64,000 bases of DNA. Origin: Rhodobacterales bacterium HKCCE4037 (lineage in GTDB: Bacteria > Pseudomonadota > Alphaproteobacteria > Rhodobacterales > Rhodobacteraceae). Positions 1 to 10,270 of the stretch are shown one piece after another. Made by a program: the position numbers and the translations under genes. Every line of letters begins with the position of its first letter. Position 1 is the first letter of the stretch. The notes under the pieces are model-generated. The model had not been told where the DNA came from. It saw nothing but the letters and a program-made list of their open reading frames with translations, and did no database searches. The stretch covers positions 124,001 through 188,000 of the forward strand of contig WVSM01000001.1 in assembly GCA_015689645.1 (NCBI GenBank), given 5' to 3'.

Positions 1-56
1 AGCTTGCGCAACCACGCGGTGTGGGCCTTAGAATGGGACCGGGGAGGACAAGAGCC

Positions 57-860
57 ATGTCTGACATGACCAGCCATCCGGTCGGCGAGGGCGCGCCGGA
101 GATCGTGGAGATCGGAACCGGTGCGTTGACACAGGCGCTTCGGGCGGGTTGGCGCGATTTCCGCCGCAAGCCGCAGTTCGGGCTGTTCTTCGCCTCGGTC
201 TACGTGCTTGGGGGGTGGTTGATCTACCTGTTGCTGTTCCGGGCGGAGTTGGAATGGCTGGCGATCCCGCTGACCTTCGGTTTCCCGCTGATCGGGCCTT
301 TCCTGGCCGTGGGTCTCTACGAGGTGTCGCGGCGCCTTGAAACCGAGGATCACGATTGGACCCCGCGCGACATCTTCGGCGTCATCTGGCGGCAGCGCCT
401 GCGGCAGCTTCCGTCGATGGCCTGGGTCATCATCATCTATTTCCTGTTCTGGTCGTTCTTCGCCCACATGCTGTTCGCACTGTTCCTCGGGCCGTCGGCG
501 CTGACCAATGTCACCAGCTCCTACGCCTACCTGCTGGAGCCCGAGGGGCTGACCATGCTGCTTGTCGGCGGCGCGTTCGGGGCGGTCTTCGCGTTCGTGC
601 TCTTCGCGCTGACGGTCGTGTCGCTGCCGCTGCTCCTGGACCGGGAGGTGGATTTCGTGACGGCGATGATCACCTCCATCGCGGTGATCCGCGAGAATCC
701 GAAGGTGATGCTGATCTGGGCCTTCACCATTGCGGCCCTGACCTTCCTTGCGATGCTGCCGGGGCTGCTGGGTCTGATGGTGGTGCTGCCGGTGCTGGGA
801 CACGCGACATGGCACATCTACCGGGCGGTTACGACCACCGAGCCGGGGCAGGCTGGGTAA
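57..860 (+). CDS. DUF2189 integral membrane protein
   Basis: A 267-residue protein with about five to six hydrophobic segments (roughly residues 43-63, 67-90, 121-145, 163-193 and 216-251). The opening A-x-x-x-GWRDF-x-x-x-P-x-x-GL pattern before the first membrane segment is typical of the DUF2189 family, found widely in alphaproteobacteria and of unknown function. The ATG at 57 has GGAGGA at 43-48; an upstream in-frame start at 21 lacks a ribosome-binding site and was rejected. Nothing recognisable precedes it in the first 56 bases. It converges on the bactofilin gene. A role in the inner membrane is clear; no substrate or activity can be proposed. Confidence 0.85.
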   Translation: MSDMTSHPVGEGAPEIVEIGTGALTQALRAGWRDFRRKPQFGLFFASVYVLGGWLIYLLLFRAELEWLAIPLTFGFPLIGPFLAVGLYEVSRRLETEDHDWTPRDIFGVIWRQRLRQLPSMAWVIIIYFLFWSFFAHMLFALFLGPSALTNVTSSYAYLLEPEGLTMLLVGGAFGAVFAFVLFALTVVSLPLLLDREVDFVTAMITSIAVIRENPKVMLIWAFTIAALTFLAMLPGLLGLMVVLPVLGHATWHIYRAVTTTEPGQAG

Positions 861-879
861 GGCAACCCGCAAAAGGAAA

Positions 880-900
880 AGCCGGGCGTCGTGCCCGGCT
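880..900 (-). terminator. Rho-independent terminator of the M23/bactofilin unit
   Basis: The arms AGCCGGGC and GCCCGGCT enclose a 5-nt loop. Read on the minus strand the hairpin is followed by TTTTCCTTTT, so it should end the bactofilin transcript. On the plus strand there is no T-run, so it is weak for the DUF2189 gene. Confidence 0.75.
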
Positions 901-938
901 CATCACACTGTAATGTGTTCGGCCTTGCGGCCCGCCCT

Positions 939-1553
939 TCAGCTGTCCGACTTGGCGGAGGGCTGTGGCACGGGGCCTGCGGCGGCCGGACGCGGGATCG
1001 ACGACGACGGCGAGTCGGACCCCGAAGACGATGAACCGCTGCTGCCGGTGGTGATCGGCGTGCGGGGCGCTCCGCTGTTGGCACCGGTGGCAAGCGGGTC
1101 TTCCGCACGCTGCACGGAGCCTTCGAAATGCGCACCGCTTTCGATCGCGATGGTCTTGTGGATGATGTCGCCTTCCACGCGCGCGGTGGAAGTCAGACGC
1201 ACTTTCAGACCGCGCACCCGGCCCACGACGCGGCCGGTGACGACGATATCGTCGGCGACGATCTCACCCTCTATGTTGGCGCTTTCGCCAACGGTCAGCA
1301 GATGCGCGCGGATGTCGCCCTGAACGGTCCCTTCGACCTGGATGTCACCGGTCGTGCGCAGATTGCCCACGATGGTCAGGTCGGACGACAGCATCGAGGG
1401 CTGTGGCTTCGACTTGTTGCCGGTGGATGGGGAAGTGGCTTTGTTCATGGTGTCTCCAGAAGTCGTGCCCGTTGCCGAGCTGTCACCGTCGGATCCTTCG
1501 GACGCGCCGCCCTGCTTGGGTCCGGGTTCATTGATCTTGGATTTAGAAAACAT
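939..1553 (-). CDS. bactofilin (polymer-forming cytoskeletal protein)
   Basis: A 204-residue protein with a bactofilin (DUF583) beta-helix core at about residues 55-150, seen as short repeating hydrophobic rungs (DLTIVGNL, DIQVEGTVQGDI, ANIEGEIVADDIVVTGRVVGRV, ARVEGDI). The core is flanked by Ser/Gly/Pro-rich disordered tails, including a poly-Ser C-terminus. Bactofilins polymerise without nucleotide and often localise cell-wall enzymes. The start overlaps the end of the upstream M23 peptidase gene by 11 nt, an arrangement conserved in bactofilin systems in which the scaffold positions the peptidase. Translation is therefore probably coupled. A role in cell shape or morphogenesis is inferred from the pairing. 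Confidence 0.92.
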   Translation of the reverse strand: MFSKSKINEPGPKQGGASEGSDGDSSATGTTSGDTMNKATSPSTGNKSKPQPSMLSSDLTIVGNLRTTGDIQVEGTVQGDIRAHLLTVGESANIEGEIVADDIVVTGRVVGRVRGLKVRLTSTARVEGDIIHKTIAIESGAHFEGSVQRAEDPLATGANSGAPRTPITTGSSGSSSSGSDSPSSSIPRPAAAGPVPQPSAKSDS

Positions 1554-2862
1554 TTCGTCCTGCCCTTATGAAGGTCGAGGGGTCCACAGGTGTGCCGTTA
1601 CGATGCACTTCGTAGTGCAGGTGCGGACCAGTCGACCGTCCGGTGTTGCCCATATCACCGATGTGTTCGCCACGCGAGACCCTTTGCCCTTCCGTAACGT
1701 GAATGCGCGAGAGATGGCCGTAGCGGGTCATGAAACCGTTGGCGTGGCGGATGTCGATCATGTTGCCGTAGCCGCTCTGACGGCCTGCAAACACGACTGT
1801 TCCACTGCCCCCCGCCACGATCGGCGTCCCGGTTGCGCCGGCAAAATCGAGGCCTTCGTGCATCCGGCCCCAGCGCGGCCCGAATCCCGAGGACTGACGG
1901 TAGGAGCCGTTCACCGGAAAGGAGAACGGCAGACGTTCGGCCGCGATGCGCCAGAGGTTGATCTCGTCCAGTTCGCGCAGCAGGTCGTTGGCGCGGGCAG
2001 ACAGAGGATCGGGGCCTTCGCCGGAGGTCGAGATGATCGGTGTCAGCGGGCCGCCCTGGCCCGAATAGCCCTGGCGCACGCCTTCGATCAGGTCGTCGGT
2101 ATCGAGGCCCGCAGCGCTGAACATCTCGTCCAGCGGTTCCATCGAGACCGCGACGGCTTCTTCGAGCTGTCGGAAGACGCGGTTCTGCCGTTCCTCGGTG
2201 AGGGCGGCTTCGAAGTTCAGACGGTTGATCTCTTCGACCGCCTCGGCGACCAGGGTGAAGCCTTCGTCGCGTTCGCCCGCCGTAGCTTCGAGCGCGTAGT
2301 TGAGGAAGGCGAGGGTCTGCTGCAGCTCCTGCTCGCGCTCGGCGGCGGTCTGCACGGTGCCGGTGTCGGCCTGCAATTCGATCTGGAAGGCGGCGGCGGC
2401 CACGCGGGCTTCATCGCGTTCGTCGATGGTGCGACGCAGGGTGGCCTGGATCACGTCGACGGCGGTCTCGAGTTCACGGCGGCGCTCTTCCGAGTCGAGG
2501 AGCCGCGTCTGCATTTCCGAGACCTGATCCATCGCAAGCGCGAAGCGGTCCTGCGCGGCGGCGGCGGCGGCAGAGCGCGCATCGCGCTCCAATGCCATCT
2601 GGTTGAGACGTTCTTGGTACATCGCTTGTTCACGCTGCGCGAGGTCGCGGGCGTTTCCGGCGGAAATGGTGTCGATCAGGAAGATCGAGGTTACGATGAC
2701 CGTCCAGCCGACGAACACGGCGGAACCGATAATCATGGTGGCCTGAGTGACTGGCCTGAGGCGGATGAACCGCGTGCCCTCTTCCGATTTCAGGAAGAGC
2801 CGTTGTTCTGGCAAATGCCGTTCAAGCGCCGCATTCACGCGACTTAAAAGTCGAGATGTCAC
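1543..2862 (-). CDS. M23 (LytM-type) metallopeptidase with membrane anchor and coiled coil
   Basis: About 439 residues. A short cytoplasmic N-terminus (ending in RLRP) is followed by one transmembrane segment at about 42-64, a long Glu/Arg/Gln-rich coiled coil at about 75-220, and a C-terminal LytM domain. That domain has the zinc-ligand motifs HEGLD and HLHYEVH, so it should be an active peptidoglycan endopeptidase. The GTG at 2862 is preferred because AAGGA lies just upstream and homologous proteins begin close to the ALERHLPEQRLFLKS stretch. A longer frame opens at 2952. The gene overlaps the bactofilin gene, suggesting one functional unit acting on the periplasmic wall. Confidence 0.88.
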   Translation of the reverse strand: MTSRLLSRVNAALERHLPEQRLFLKSEEGTRFIRLRPVTQATMIIGSAVFVGWTVIVTSIFLIDTISAGNARDLAQREQAMYQERLNQMALERDARSAAAAAAQDRFALAMDQVSEMQTRLLDSEERRRELETAVDVIQATLRRTIDERDEARVAAAAFQIELQADTGTVQTAAEREQELQQTLAFLNYALEATAGERDEGFTLVAEAVEEINRLNFEAALTEERQNRVFRQLEEAVAVSMEPLDEMFSAAGLDTDDLIEGVRQGYSGQGGPLTPIISTSGEGPDPLSARANDLLRELDEINLWRIAAERLPFSFPVNGSYRQSSGFGPRWGRMHEGLDFAGATGTPIVAGGSGTVVFAGRQSGYGNMIDIRHANGFMTRYGHLSRIHVTEGQRVSRGEHIGDMGNTGRSTGPHLHYEVHRNGTPVDPSTFIRAGRNVF

Positions 2863-3065
2863 TGTCCTTACGCCTCGCTTCCCCTTAGTGTTTATCCGCG
2901 CCACCGACTTGTCCCCAGTGGCGGCTGCGGCGAGCTTGGGGATAAGCCACACCGCGTTTCATGCCAACACAGTAATCATAATGTCCGGAAAAGGCATCAA
3001 AAAATCGCCGGATTCGGGCGAAAATCCGCCGATGCAACACGCCGATCTTGTATCACAAGGCAAGC

Positions 3066-3881
3066 TCACCCGGCGAGCGGCCAGTAAAAGTCTGGCGGAA
3101 GCCCGGCTTCGGCCCGCTTCTCCTCGTTGAACGGCGGCTTCAGCGCGCCGTGGAAATAGCGCTTCACGAGGTCGTGGAACGCCTCTTTCGGGTCGATGTC
3201 GTGGCGACCGCAGAGGAAATGAAACCACTTCGATCCGTAGGCGACGTGGTGCACCTCTTCGGCATAGATCACCTTGAGCGCCGCGACCGCCTGCTGCGCT
3301 GCCGCGTCGTCCTTTGCCTTCTCGAACGTGGCGATCATCGACGGCGTCACATCAAGCCCGCGCGCTTCCAGCACCATGGGCACAACCGCGAGGCGCGCCA
3401 TCAGGTCGTTGGCAGTCTCCTCTGCTGCGCGCCACATTCCGGCATGGGCGGGCAGGGCGCCGTAGTGGCTGCGCATTGCCTCCAGGCAATCGGCCATCAA
3501 GTTGAAATGTTTTGATTCTTCGTCCGCCGCCTTCACCCAGTCGTCGAAGAAGCCGATCGGCATGGGCGTGCCGGAGAAGCGCGCGATGATGTCCCAATGA
3601 AGGTCGACCGCGTTCAGCTCGATATGGGCAACGGCATGGAGGATCGCCAGGCGTCCGGCCGGTGAGCCGGGCTTGCGGCGCGGCACGTCGCGCGGGTCCA
3701 GCAGGTCCGGCGCATCCGGGCGCGCGGGCTGGTCCGGAGGCGAGGCCGTGCCAATCTCGGGCGTCTCGCCGGCAGCACGGGCAGCCTGCCATTCGGCTGC
3801 AAACGACCGTGACAGGCTGGTCTTCTCACGGGCGTCGGCCGTGCGCAGGACGGCATCGGCCATTTCAGAAAGCGGCAACAT
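3066..3881 (-). CDS. DUF455 family ferritin-like protein
   Basis: A 271-residue protein of the DUF455 family, which has a four-helix ferritin-like fold related to the tRNA hydroxylase MiaE. Likely di-iron ligands are visible as Glu/His pairs: HIELNAVD, DEESKHFNLM, LEARGLD and EEVHHVAYG. Its length is close to the family's usual 260-280. It is probably a cytoplasmic oxidoreductase or oxygenase of unknown substrate. The 203 bases between it and the M23 gene hold no further gene. It lies in the same direction as bcp, with a 75-base gap, so co-transcription is possible but not shown. Confidence 0.85.
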   Translation of the reverse strand: MLPLSEMADAVLRTADAREKTSLSRSFAAEWQAARAAGETPEIGTASPPDQPARPDAPDLLDPRDVPRRKPGSPAGRLAILHAVAHIELNAVDLHWDIIARFSGTPMPIGFFDDWVKAADEESKHFNLMADCLEAMRSHYGALPAHAGMWRAAEETANDLMARLAVVPMVLEARGLDVTPSMIATFEKAKDDAAAQQAVAALKVIYAEEVHHVAYGSKWFHFLCGRHDIDPKEAFHDLVKRYFHGALKPPFNEEKRAEAGLPPDFYWPLAG

Positions 3882-3956
3882 GACCCCGCTTTCCCGGTTC
3901 CGGCGCTCGGGGTCAAGCCCACACGCGGTTTGGCGCCGGACTTCAGCGTTGCCCGG

Positions 3957-4427
3957 TTACGACACCTGAAGCGCCTGAGCCGCTTCCAGCACCGCCTCGG
4001 CATGGCCCGGCACTTTCACCTTGCGCCAGATCTGCGCGATGTTGCCCTGTCCGTCGATCAGGAATGTGGCGCGCTCGATCCCCATGTAGGTCTTGCCGTA
4101 CATGTTCTTCTCGACCCACACGCCGTATTGCTCGCAAACGTCGCTTTCGGCGTCCGAGACCAGCGCCACCCCAAGTTCGTGCTTGGCGATGAACTTGTCG
4201 TGCTTGGCCGCCGTGTCCTTGGAGATGCCGATCACTTGCGTGTCCGCCGCATCGAATTCCGCGCCAAGCCCGGTGAAGGCGATGGCTTCCTTGGTGCAGC
4301 CTGGCGTGTCGTCCTTGGGGTAGAAGTAGAGGACCACCTTCTTCGGGCGCAGGTCCGACAGGGTCAGCGTTCCGCCCCCATCGCGGGGCAGGGTGAAATC
4401 CGGGGCGGGTGTTCCGACGTCTGGCAT
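3957..4427 (-). CDS. bcp: thioredoxin-dependent peroxiredoxin, Bcp/PrxQ type
   Basis: A 156-residue AhpC/TSA-fold protein that reduces hydrogen peroxide and organic peroxides. The peroxidatic cysteine is Cys44 in DDTPGCT. The resolving cysteine found five residues later in E. coli Bcp is replaced by Ile. A single later cysteine (DVCEQYG, about residue 98) could resolve instead, or the enzyme may be one-Cys. The ATG at 4427 has AAGGAA at 4437-4442. A longer open frame to 4508 has no ribosome-binding site and would extend past the normal N-terminus. The gene is divergent from the large AsmA-like gene. Confidence 0.93.
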   Translation of the reverse strand: MPDVGTPAPDFTLPRDGGGTLTLSDLRPKKVVLYFYPKDDTPGCTKEAIAFTGLGAEFDAADTQVIGISKDTAAKHDKFIAKHELGVALVSDAESDVCEQYGVWVEKNMYGKTYMGIERATFLIDGQGNIAQIWRKVKVPGHAEAVLEAAQALQVS

Positions 4428-4508
4428 GGGCGGGTTCCTTTTCACTGGCAGGGCGCGAAGGCCATTCGAATTGCAAGCTAGGCAGTTTGACGACAGATTA
4501 AAGGGCAA

Positions 4509-7500
4509 GTGAACAACGGACGGCAGAGCCGCGCACGGATGGAGCAGACCGAAACGATCCCGGCCAGAATGGCCCGTCCGACACGTCGGGTCTGGCTGCG
4601 TGCCCTGGCCATCGTCGGTCTCGTGGTGCTGCTGCCCGTTGGGGCGCTCTGGCTGCGCCTGGTGCTTGCGCCGATGGCATTGCCTGACGGCATGCAGACG
4701 CGGGTCGAGCAGCGGATCAACGACGCAATGGCCACGGCCGATGTCAGCATCGGTGACATGATCCTGTCACTGCCGCAGGGCGGGCGGGCACCGGCGTTCG
4801 AACTTCGCGATGTCGCGGTCTCCACCCCGGAGGGAGAGGTGCGGGCCGCCCTGCCGCGATTGCGTGTCCGCGTCGCGCCGGGGCCGCTGGTTCGAGGCGA
4901 GGTGCGCATCCGCGAGATCATCGTATCGAACGCCGGGGTAAACCTGCGCCGCGATGCGGACGGGCGGATCGACCTCGATTTCGGCGGTGCGCGTGACTCC
5001 GCGTCGGTCGTTCCGGCCCCTGAGCGGGAAGACCTGAGCCTTGTCGACACGCTGTCCCGCCTAGACCAGATGTTCTCGGCCCCCGTCTTTTCGCGCCTCG
5101 AAGTGGTCCGGGGTGAGGGGATGCAGGTGCTGCTCACCGACGCGGCCTCGGGCCGTGACATTCGCCTCTATGACGCCGTCATGCAGATGCAGCGCAACGG
5201 TCGGCAATTGTCGCTGTCGGTCGGTGGCCAGATGGCCGGCAGCCGAGATGCGACCATCGACATCTCGCTGACCCGCAACGCTTCAGCGGCGCAGACCGAA
5301 GTGACGATGGCATTCGATACGCTTGCTGCGCGCGACCTGGCGGCCAGTTCCCCGGCGCTCGCGTGGCTCGATCTGATGCGTGCGCCGATCGACGGCGAAT
5401 TGTCGGCTTTGCTGAACGATGACGGCACGCTTGGCGCAGTCGATGGCACCCTGCAGATACGCGAGGGGGTGCTGACATTGCCCGGGCAAGAGGCCCCGGT
5501 ACCGTTCTATGCGATGGCCGCCCGCCTGTCCTATGAGCCCGAAACCCGCCGTGCGGTCCTGCGGGACGTGATGCTGTCCTCACCGCAATTGTCGTTCCGA
5601 GGGGCGGGGCACGCCGATGTCGCCCCGGAGGGCGCACAATACACGGGGCAGTTCACCCTCTCGGAGGTGGAAGCCGACCGCGAAGACCTGTTCGATGCCC
5701 CACTCTCCATCGACGGCGCCGCCATTGACCTGCGCCTGTCCGTGGGGGAGACGGTCCGCGCCGAAATCGGGCAGGCCGTGATCTACGACGATGATCTGCG
5801 CGCCAGCGTCGACGGCACCTTGATTGCCGCGCCCGATGGCCTGAGCATCGCGCTCAATGCGCAGCTGGACGAGGCTGATCTGCCCACGATCCTGGCCTAT
5901 TGGCCCCGGCAAGCGATCCCGAATACCCGGTCGTGGGTGGAAGAGCGGATGCTCGGGGGCGAAGTGCAAGGCGTGGATTTCGCGTTTCGCCGAGCGCCGG
6001 ACGCGGATGACCGGCTCGAGCTGTCGTTCGATTTCTCGGACGCCGCCATTCGTGCCTTGCCCGCCGCGCCCCCGATCCTGAATGCCTCCGGGTTCCTGAG
6101 CCTTCACGATTCCCGGCTGATGGTGCGTCTTGACGGCGGCGGGGTCGGGGTCGAGGGGCAGGGGGTTGCAGCCGTCGCCGGATCGCAGATGGTGATCGGG
6201 AACGTGTCAGTCCCCGGGCCGCTGGCGAACTTCGACCTGTCGATTGCCGGGGCGGTGCCGGACATCATTCACGTCCTCGCGGGCCCACCCTTCGCAGTTC
6301 TCGATGCCAGCAGGCTTACCCCCGATCAGATCGGCAGCGGCGAGGTCAACGCACGGGTGATCCTTTCCACGCACCTCGCGCCACGAGCGCCCGACGCCGG
6401 CCTCGAGGGACTCGAAATCGACGTGGACGGCTTCGTGACCGATTTTCGCGCGACCGAACTCGTCCCGGGCAGAATCCTTGAAGCCGACCGCGTGACGATC
6501 CGCATGACGCCCGAGCAATTGACCATCGGCGGACGCGCGGCGCTGGATGATGTGCCGGTGAGTGGCCAGTGGTCGACACGACTGGGCCCGGACGTGGACC
6601 CGGGAAGCCTTGTGCAGGCGCGGGCCACGCTGAACCGGCAGACGCTCGAACAGTTCGGGGTCGCGCTGCCCGAGTGGCTGATTTCGGGGCAGGGGCCGGC
6701 AGACCTGACGATCTTCCTGCGCTCGAACGGGCCGGCGACCATGCAGGTGCGCTCCAACCTCGACGGCATCGCGCTGGCGATCCCGCCGCTCGCCTGGCGA
6801 CTGCCCGCCTCCGGCACCGGCACCTTCAGCGCCGATATCCGGCTGGGGCCAAGACCGGAAGTGCACCAGATCGCGCTTGAGGGCGGGGGGCTGACGTTGG
6901 AAGGGGCGATCAGCTTCGATGACAGCGGCGGTCTTGATCGCTTCTCGGCGGGCGAGTTCCGCCTGGGAAGCTGGCTCGACGTGAGCGGCGGTTTGATCGG
7001 GCGGCGCGGCCAAAGCCCTGCCATCGAGATTTCCGGCGGCACGCTCGATTTCCGGACCATGCCTTCGCTGTCGGGCACCGGCGGCGCGACGGGTGGGACC
7101 ATCGGCCCGCTCGACATCTCGCTCGACCGGCTGCAGATCACCTCCGGCATCGCCCTGACGAGCCTGCGCGCGGATCTCAACGGTGCCACGATGAGCGGCG
7201 ATTTCAGGGGCCGGGTGAACGATGCCGTGGGCATCACCGGCCAGCTTGTGCCAAGCCCGAACGGTCCATCCGTGCGGATCCGCTCGGACGATGGCGGCGC
7301 GGTGCTGCGGGCGGCCGATATCATCACCAACATTCACGGTGGCCCGCTCGACCTGATCCTCGCCGCGCGGCCGGAGCAGGGGCAATACGACGGGCAGGCG
7401 ACCATCGACAGCCCGCGCCTGCGCGACGCGCCGGTCATGGCGGAGATCCTCAACGTGATCTCGGTCGTGGGCCTTCTGGAGCAACTGGGCGGCGAGGGAA

Positions 7501-7841
7501 TCAACATGGGCGAGGTCAACGCCCGCTTCCGCATCGCGCCCGATCGCATAACAATCGTGGAAGGGGCTGCGATTGGCCCGTCGATGGGGATTTCCATGGA
7601 CGGCGTCTACGATATCGCCTCGTCCCGGTACGAATTGCAGGGCGTCGTGTCGCCCTTCTACCTTGTCAACGGCCTCTTCGGCGCGCTGTTCGCGCCCCGG
7701 CGGGAGGGGTTGTTCGGGTTCAATTATCGTGTCATCGGCGAGGGCGACGATACGCGGGTGCAGGTCAACCCGCTGTCGATCCTGACACCCGGCATCTTCC
7801 GCGAGATCTTCCGCGCGCCGCCGCCCGACTTCAGCCAATAG
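4509..7841 (+). CDS. YhdP/AsmA-like envelope protein (DUF3971 and AsmA-like C-terminal regions)
   Basis: An 1110-residue protein with one N-terminal transmembrane anchor (about residues 27-50) and a very long periplasmic part made of beta-strand repeats. The C-terminus ([22 protein letters not shown], then [27 protein letters not shown]) is the AsmA-like C-terminal region. Its length and layout resemble YhdP and TamB, which are bridge-like proteins implicated in moving phospholipid between the inner and outer membranes. The GTG at 4509 follows AAGGG; an ATG at 4539 is an alternative start that keeps the anchor. It is followed after 7 nt by queA. Confidence 0.85.
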   Translation: MNNGRQSRARMEQTETIPARMARPTRRVWLRALAIVGLVVLLPVGALWLRLVLAPMALPDGMQTRVEQRINDAMATADVSIGDMILSLPQGGRAPAFELRDVAVSTPEGEVRAALPRLRVRVAPGPLVRGEVRIREIIVSNAGVNLRRDADGRIDLDFGGARDSASVVPAPEREDLSLVDTLSRLDQMFSAPVFSRLEVVRGEGMQVLLTDAASGRDIRLYDAVMQMQRNGRQLSLSVGGQMAGSRDATIDISLTRNASAAQTEVTMAFDTLAARDLAASSPALAWLDLMRAPIDGELSALLNDDGTLGAVDGTLQIREGVLTLPGQEAPVPFYAMAARLSYEPETRRAVLRDVMLSSPQLSFRGAGHADVAPEGAQYTGQFTLSEVEADREDLFDAPLSIDGAAIDLRLSVGETVRAEIGQAVIYDDDLRASVDGTLIAAPDGLSIALNAQLDEADLPTILAYWPRQAIPNTRSWVEERMLGGEVQGVDFAFRRAPDADDRLELSFDFSDAAIRALPAAPPILNASGFLSLHDSRLMVRLDGGGVGVEGQGVAAVAGSQMVIGNVSVPGPLANFDLSIAGAVPDIIHVLAGPPFAVLDASRLTPDQIGSGEVNARVILSTHLAPRAPDAGLEGLEIDVDGFVTDFRATELVPGRILEADRVTIRMTPEQLTIGGRAALDDVPVSGQWSTRLGPDVDPGSLVQARATLNRQTLEQFGVALPEWLISGQGPADLTIFLRSNGPATMQVRSNLDGIALAIPPLAWRLPASGTGTFSADIRLGPRPEVHQIALEGGGLTLEGAISFDDSGGLDRFSAGEFRLGSWLDVSGGLIGRRGQSPAIEISGGTLDFRTMPSLSGTGGATGGTIGPLDISLDRLQITSGIALTSLRADLNGATMSGDFRGRVNDAVGITGQLVPSPNGPSVRIRSDDGGAVLRAADIITNIHGGPLDLILAARPEQGQYDGQATIDSPRLRDAPVMAEILNVISVVGLLEQLGGEGINMGEVNARFRIAPDRITIVEGAAIGPSMGISMDGVYDIASSRYELQGVVSPFYLVNGLFGALFAPRREGLFGFNYRVIGEGDDTRVQVNPLSILTPGIFREIFRAPPPDFSQ

Positions 7842-7848
7842 AGAGCCG

Positions 7849-8904
7849 ATGAGACTCGACGATTTCGACTTCGACCTGCCCGAGCGCCTGATCGCCACGC
7901 GCCCCGCGCGGCCCCGGTCATCCGCCCGGCTGCTGCTTGCCGAGGGGGACACCATCAGCGACCGCCGCGTCGCGGACCTGCCCGACATCCTGCGCCCGGG
8001 CGACCGGCTTGTCCTGAACGATACCCGCGTCATCCCGGCGCGGCTGACCGGCCGCCGCCCGCGCCTGTCGGCCCAGGGCCCGGTGGAAGCGAAGATCGAG
8101 GTCACCCTGCTGGAGCCGCAGGCGGACGGCACCTGGTCGGCGCTGGCCAAGCCGATGCGCAAGCTTGCACAATCCGACAAGATATTGTTTTCGAAAGATT
8201 TGGCTGCCGACGTTAACCTGAGCGAAAGGTCGTTGCGACTGCGGTTCAATCTCAGCGGAGACGATTTCGACGCGGCCCTGAATGCCGCCGGCGCCATGCC
8301 CCTGCCGCCCTATATCGCTGGCAAACGCGCGCCGGACGAGCAGGACAAGGACGATTACCAGACCATCTGGGCCAAGCGCACGGGCGCGGTCGCGGCCCCC
8401 ACGGCGAGCCTGCATTTCGACGAAGACCTGATGGCCGCGATCAAAGCGCGCGGCGTCGATGTCAGCTTCGTCACGCTCCATGTCGGCGCGGGCACCTTCC
8501 TGCCGGTCACGGTGGAAGACGTCACCACCCACCGGATGCATGCCGAATGGGGCGAGGTCAGCGAGGCCGCCGCAACCGAGATCAACTCCACCCGCGCCAA
8601 CGGTGGCCGGATCATCCCCGTTGGCACCACCGCGCTTCGCCTGATCGAAAGCGCCGCCGCTGCCGATGGCACGATGCAGGCCTTCGAAGGCACCACCGAT
8701 ATCTTCATCTATCCCGGTTACGCGTGGAAAATCACCGATGCGCTGATGACCAATTTCCACCTGCCGAAATCCACGCTTCTGATGCTGGTCTCGGCGCTGA
8801 TGGGATCGGAAACCATACGTTCGATCTATTCGCACGCGGTAAGAAACGATTACCGGTTCTTCTCGTATGGTGACGCGTCCTTGCTAATCCCGTCGCGAAT
8901 CTGA
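7849..8904 (+). CDS. queA: S-adenosylmethionine:tRNA ribosyltransferase-isomerase
   Basis: A 351-residue enzyme that transfers and isomerises the ribose of AdoMet onto 7-aminomethyl-7-deazaguanine in tRNA, giving epoxyqueuosine. The N-terminus ([19 protein letters not shown]), the [13 protein letters not shown] motif, the [10 protein letters not shown] motif and the C-terminal [16 protein letters not shown] block are all characteristic. The length matches the family. It starts 7 nt after the AsmA-like gene, so the two are probably co-transcribed. tgt, the next queuosine enzyme by function, is also in this window at about 38 kb, but not linked. Confidence 0.97.
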   Translation: MRLDDFDFDLPERLIATRPARPRSSARLLLAEGDTISDRRVADLPDILRPGDRLVLNDTRVIPARLTGRRPRLSAQGPVEAKIEVTLLEPQADGTWSALAKPMRKLAQSDKILFSKDLAADVNLSERSLRLRFNLSGDDFDAALNAAGAMPLPPYIAGKRAPDEQDKDDYQTIWAKRTGAVAAPTASLHFDEDLMAAIKARGVDVSFVTLHVGAGTFLPVTVEDVTTHRMHAEWGEVSEAAATEINSTRANGGRIIPVGTTALRLIESAAAADGTMQAFEGTTDIFIYPGYAWKITDALMTNFHLPKSTLLMLVSALMGSETIRSIYSHAVRNDYRFFSYGDASLLIPSRI

Positions 8905-8968
8905 CAGACGCACCTGATAGGGCCATTCACACGCAAGGCCTTCACGCGGCCAGAACGGGAGGCCACAC

Positions 8969-10270
8969 ATGCTTACAGTGATCCGCACCACATGGGCCCT
9001 TCTTCTGGGGATGTTCCTTCTGCAAGTCGGCAATGGCGTGCAGGGCTCGATGATGGGTGTGCGCGGCGCCATCGAGGGATTCTCGACGTTCGAGCTGTCG
9101 CTGATCGGTTCGGCCTACTTCCTGGGCTTTCTCGGCGGCAGCCAGCTTGCGCCGAAATTCATCGCCAGCGTGGGACACGTGCGCGTCTTCGCGGCCTTGG
9201 GCTCGTTCATCTCGGCCATCGTGATCTCCTATCCGCTGGTGACGGAGCCTTGGGCCTGGATGCTGTTCCGGGTGGCGCTTGGGTTCAGCCTGTCGGGCGT
9301 CTACGTGACCGCCGAATCGTGGCTCAACAACTCGGCCACGAACGAGACGCGGGGCCAGGCGCTTTCGGCCTACATGCTCATGCAGATGATGGGCCTTGTC
9401 GCAGGGCAGGGCATCCTTGCGGCGGGTGATCCGTCGGGCTGGGTGCTGTTCATCATCCCGTCGATCCTCGTCTCGCTCAGCTTCGCGCCGATCCTTTTGT
9501 CCGCCGTTCCGACCCCGGCGATCGAGGCGACGCGGCCGATGTCCCTGCGCCAGCTTTACGTCGCCTCGCCCTTCGCCTTCGTCAGCATGATGTTCATGGG
9601 CGGCGTCTTCGCGGGACAATTCGCGATGGCCCCGGTCTACGCGACCGAGGTCGGGCTGAGCCTCGGGCAATTGTCGCTCTTCATCTCGTCGTTCTTCATC
9701 GGCGCCATCGTGCTGCAATATCCGATCGGGTGGGCTTCGGACCGGATGGACCGGCGCCTGCTCATCATCGGGGCGTCGGTTGCCGGGGCCATCGTTGCCG
9801 TCGGCGGCATGTTCCTCGTCAATTCCTTCGTCGCCCTGATCGTGATCGCGCTGCTCTCGGGCGGGCTGGCGCAGCCGCTCTACGCCCTCGTCCTGGCCTA
9901 TGCCAACGACTACCTGGCGCCGGAAGACATGGCCGCCGCCTCTGGCGGGATGTTGTTCGTGAACGGTGTCGGCGCGATCACGGGCCCGCCGGCCATGGGC
10001 CTGTTGATGAGCGCGATCGGCCCGGCCGGCTTCTGGCTCTTCCTGGCCGGAATCCTCACCGGCGTGTCGGTTTATGGATTGTACCGTATGACACAGCGCC
10101 CATCGGCCTATGTAGAGGAAGACGATTACGACGCGGTGCCCTATGCCAACATCATGCCGGGGGCGACGTCGGCCCTTGCCGTCGAAACCGCGCAGGAACT
10201 CTATGTCGAGGCCGCCGAGGAACTGGCGGAGTCGAATGAAAGCGAAACGGAAGGGGAGACACGGACATGA
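8969..10270 (+). CDS. MFS transporter (YcaD-like)
   Basis: A 433-residue Major Facilitator protein with 12 predicted membrane segments in about residues 1-375. It has the AESWLN motif in the fourth or fifth helix and the loop motif GWASDRMDRR typical of the YcaD/YfkF-like branch. The last 60 or so residues form an unusual acidic cytoplasmic tail rich in Glu (VETAQELYVEAAEELAES). GGGAGG lies 6 nt before the ATG. The stop codon overlaps the next start as ATGA, so translation is coupled to the DUF924 gene. The substrate is unknown. Confidence 0.87.
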   Translation: MLTVIRTTWALLLGMFLLQVGNGVQGSMMGVRGAIEGFSTFELSLIGSAYFLGFLGGSQLAPKFIASVGHVRVFAALGSFISAIVISYPLVTEPWAWMLFRVALGFSLSGVYVTAESWLNNSATNETRGQALSAYMLMQMMGLVAGQGILAAGDPSGWVLFIIPSILVSLSFAPILLSAVPTPAIEATRPMSLRQLYVASPFAFVSMMFMGGVFAGQFAMAPVYATEVGLSLGQLSLFISSFFIGAIVLQYPIGWASDRMDRRLLIIGASVAGAIVAVGGMFLVNSFVALIVIALLSGGLAQPLYALVLAYANDYLAPEDMAAASGGMLFVNGVGAITGPPAMGLLMSAIGPAGFWLFLAGILTGVSVYGLYRMTQRPSAYVEEDDYDAVPYANIMPGATSALAVETAQELYVEAAEELAESNESETEGETRT

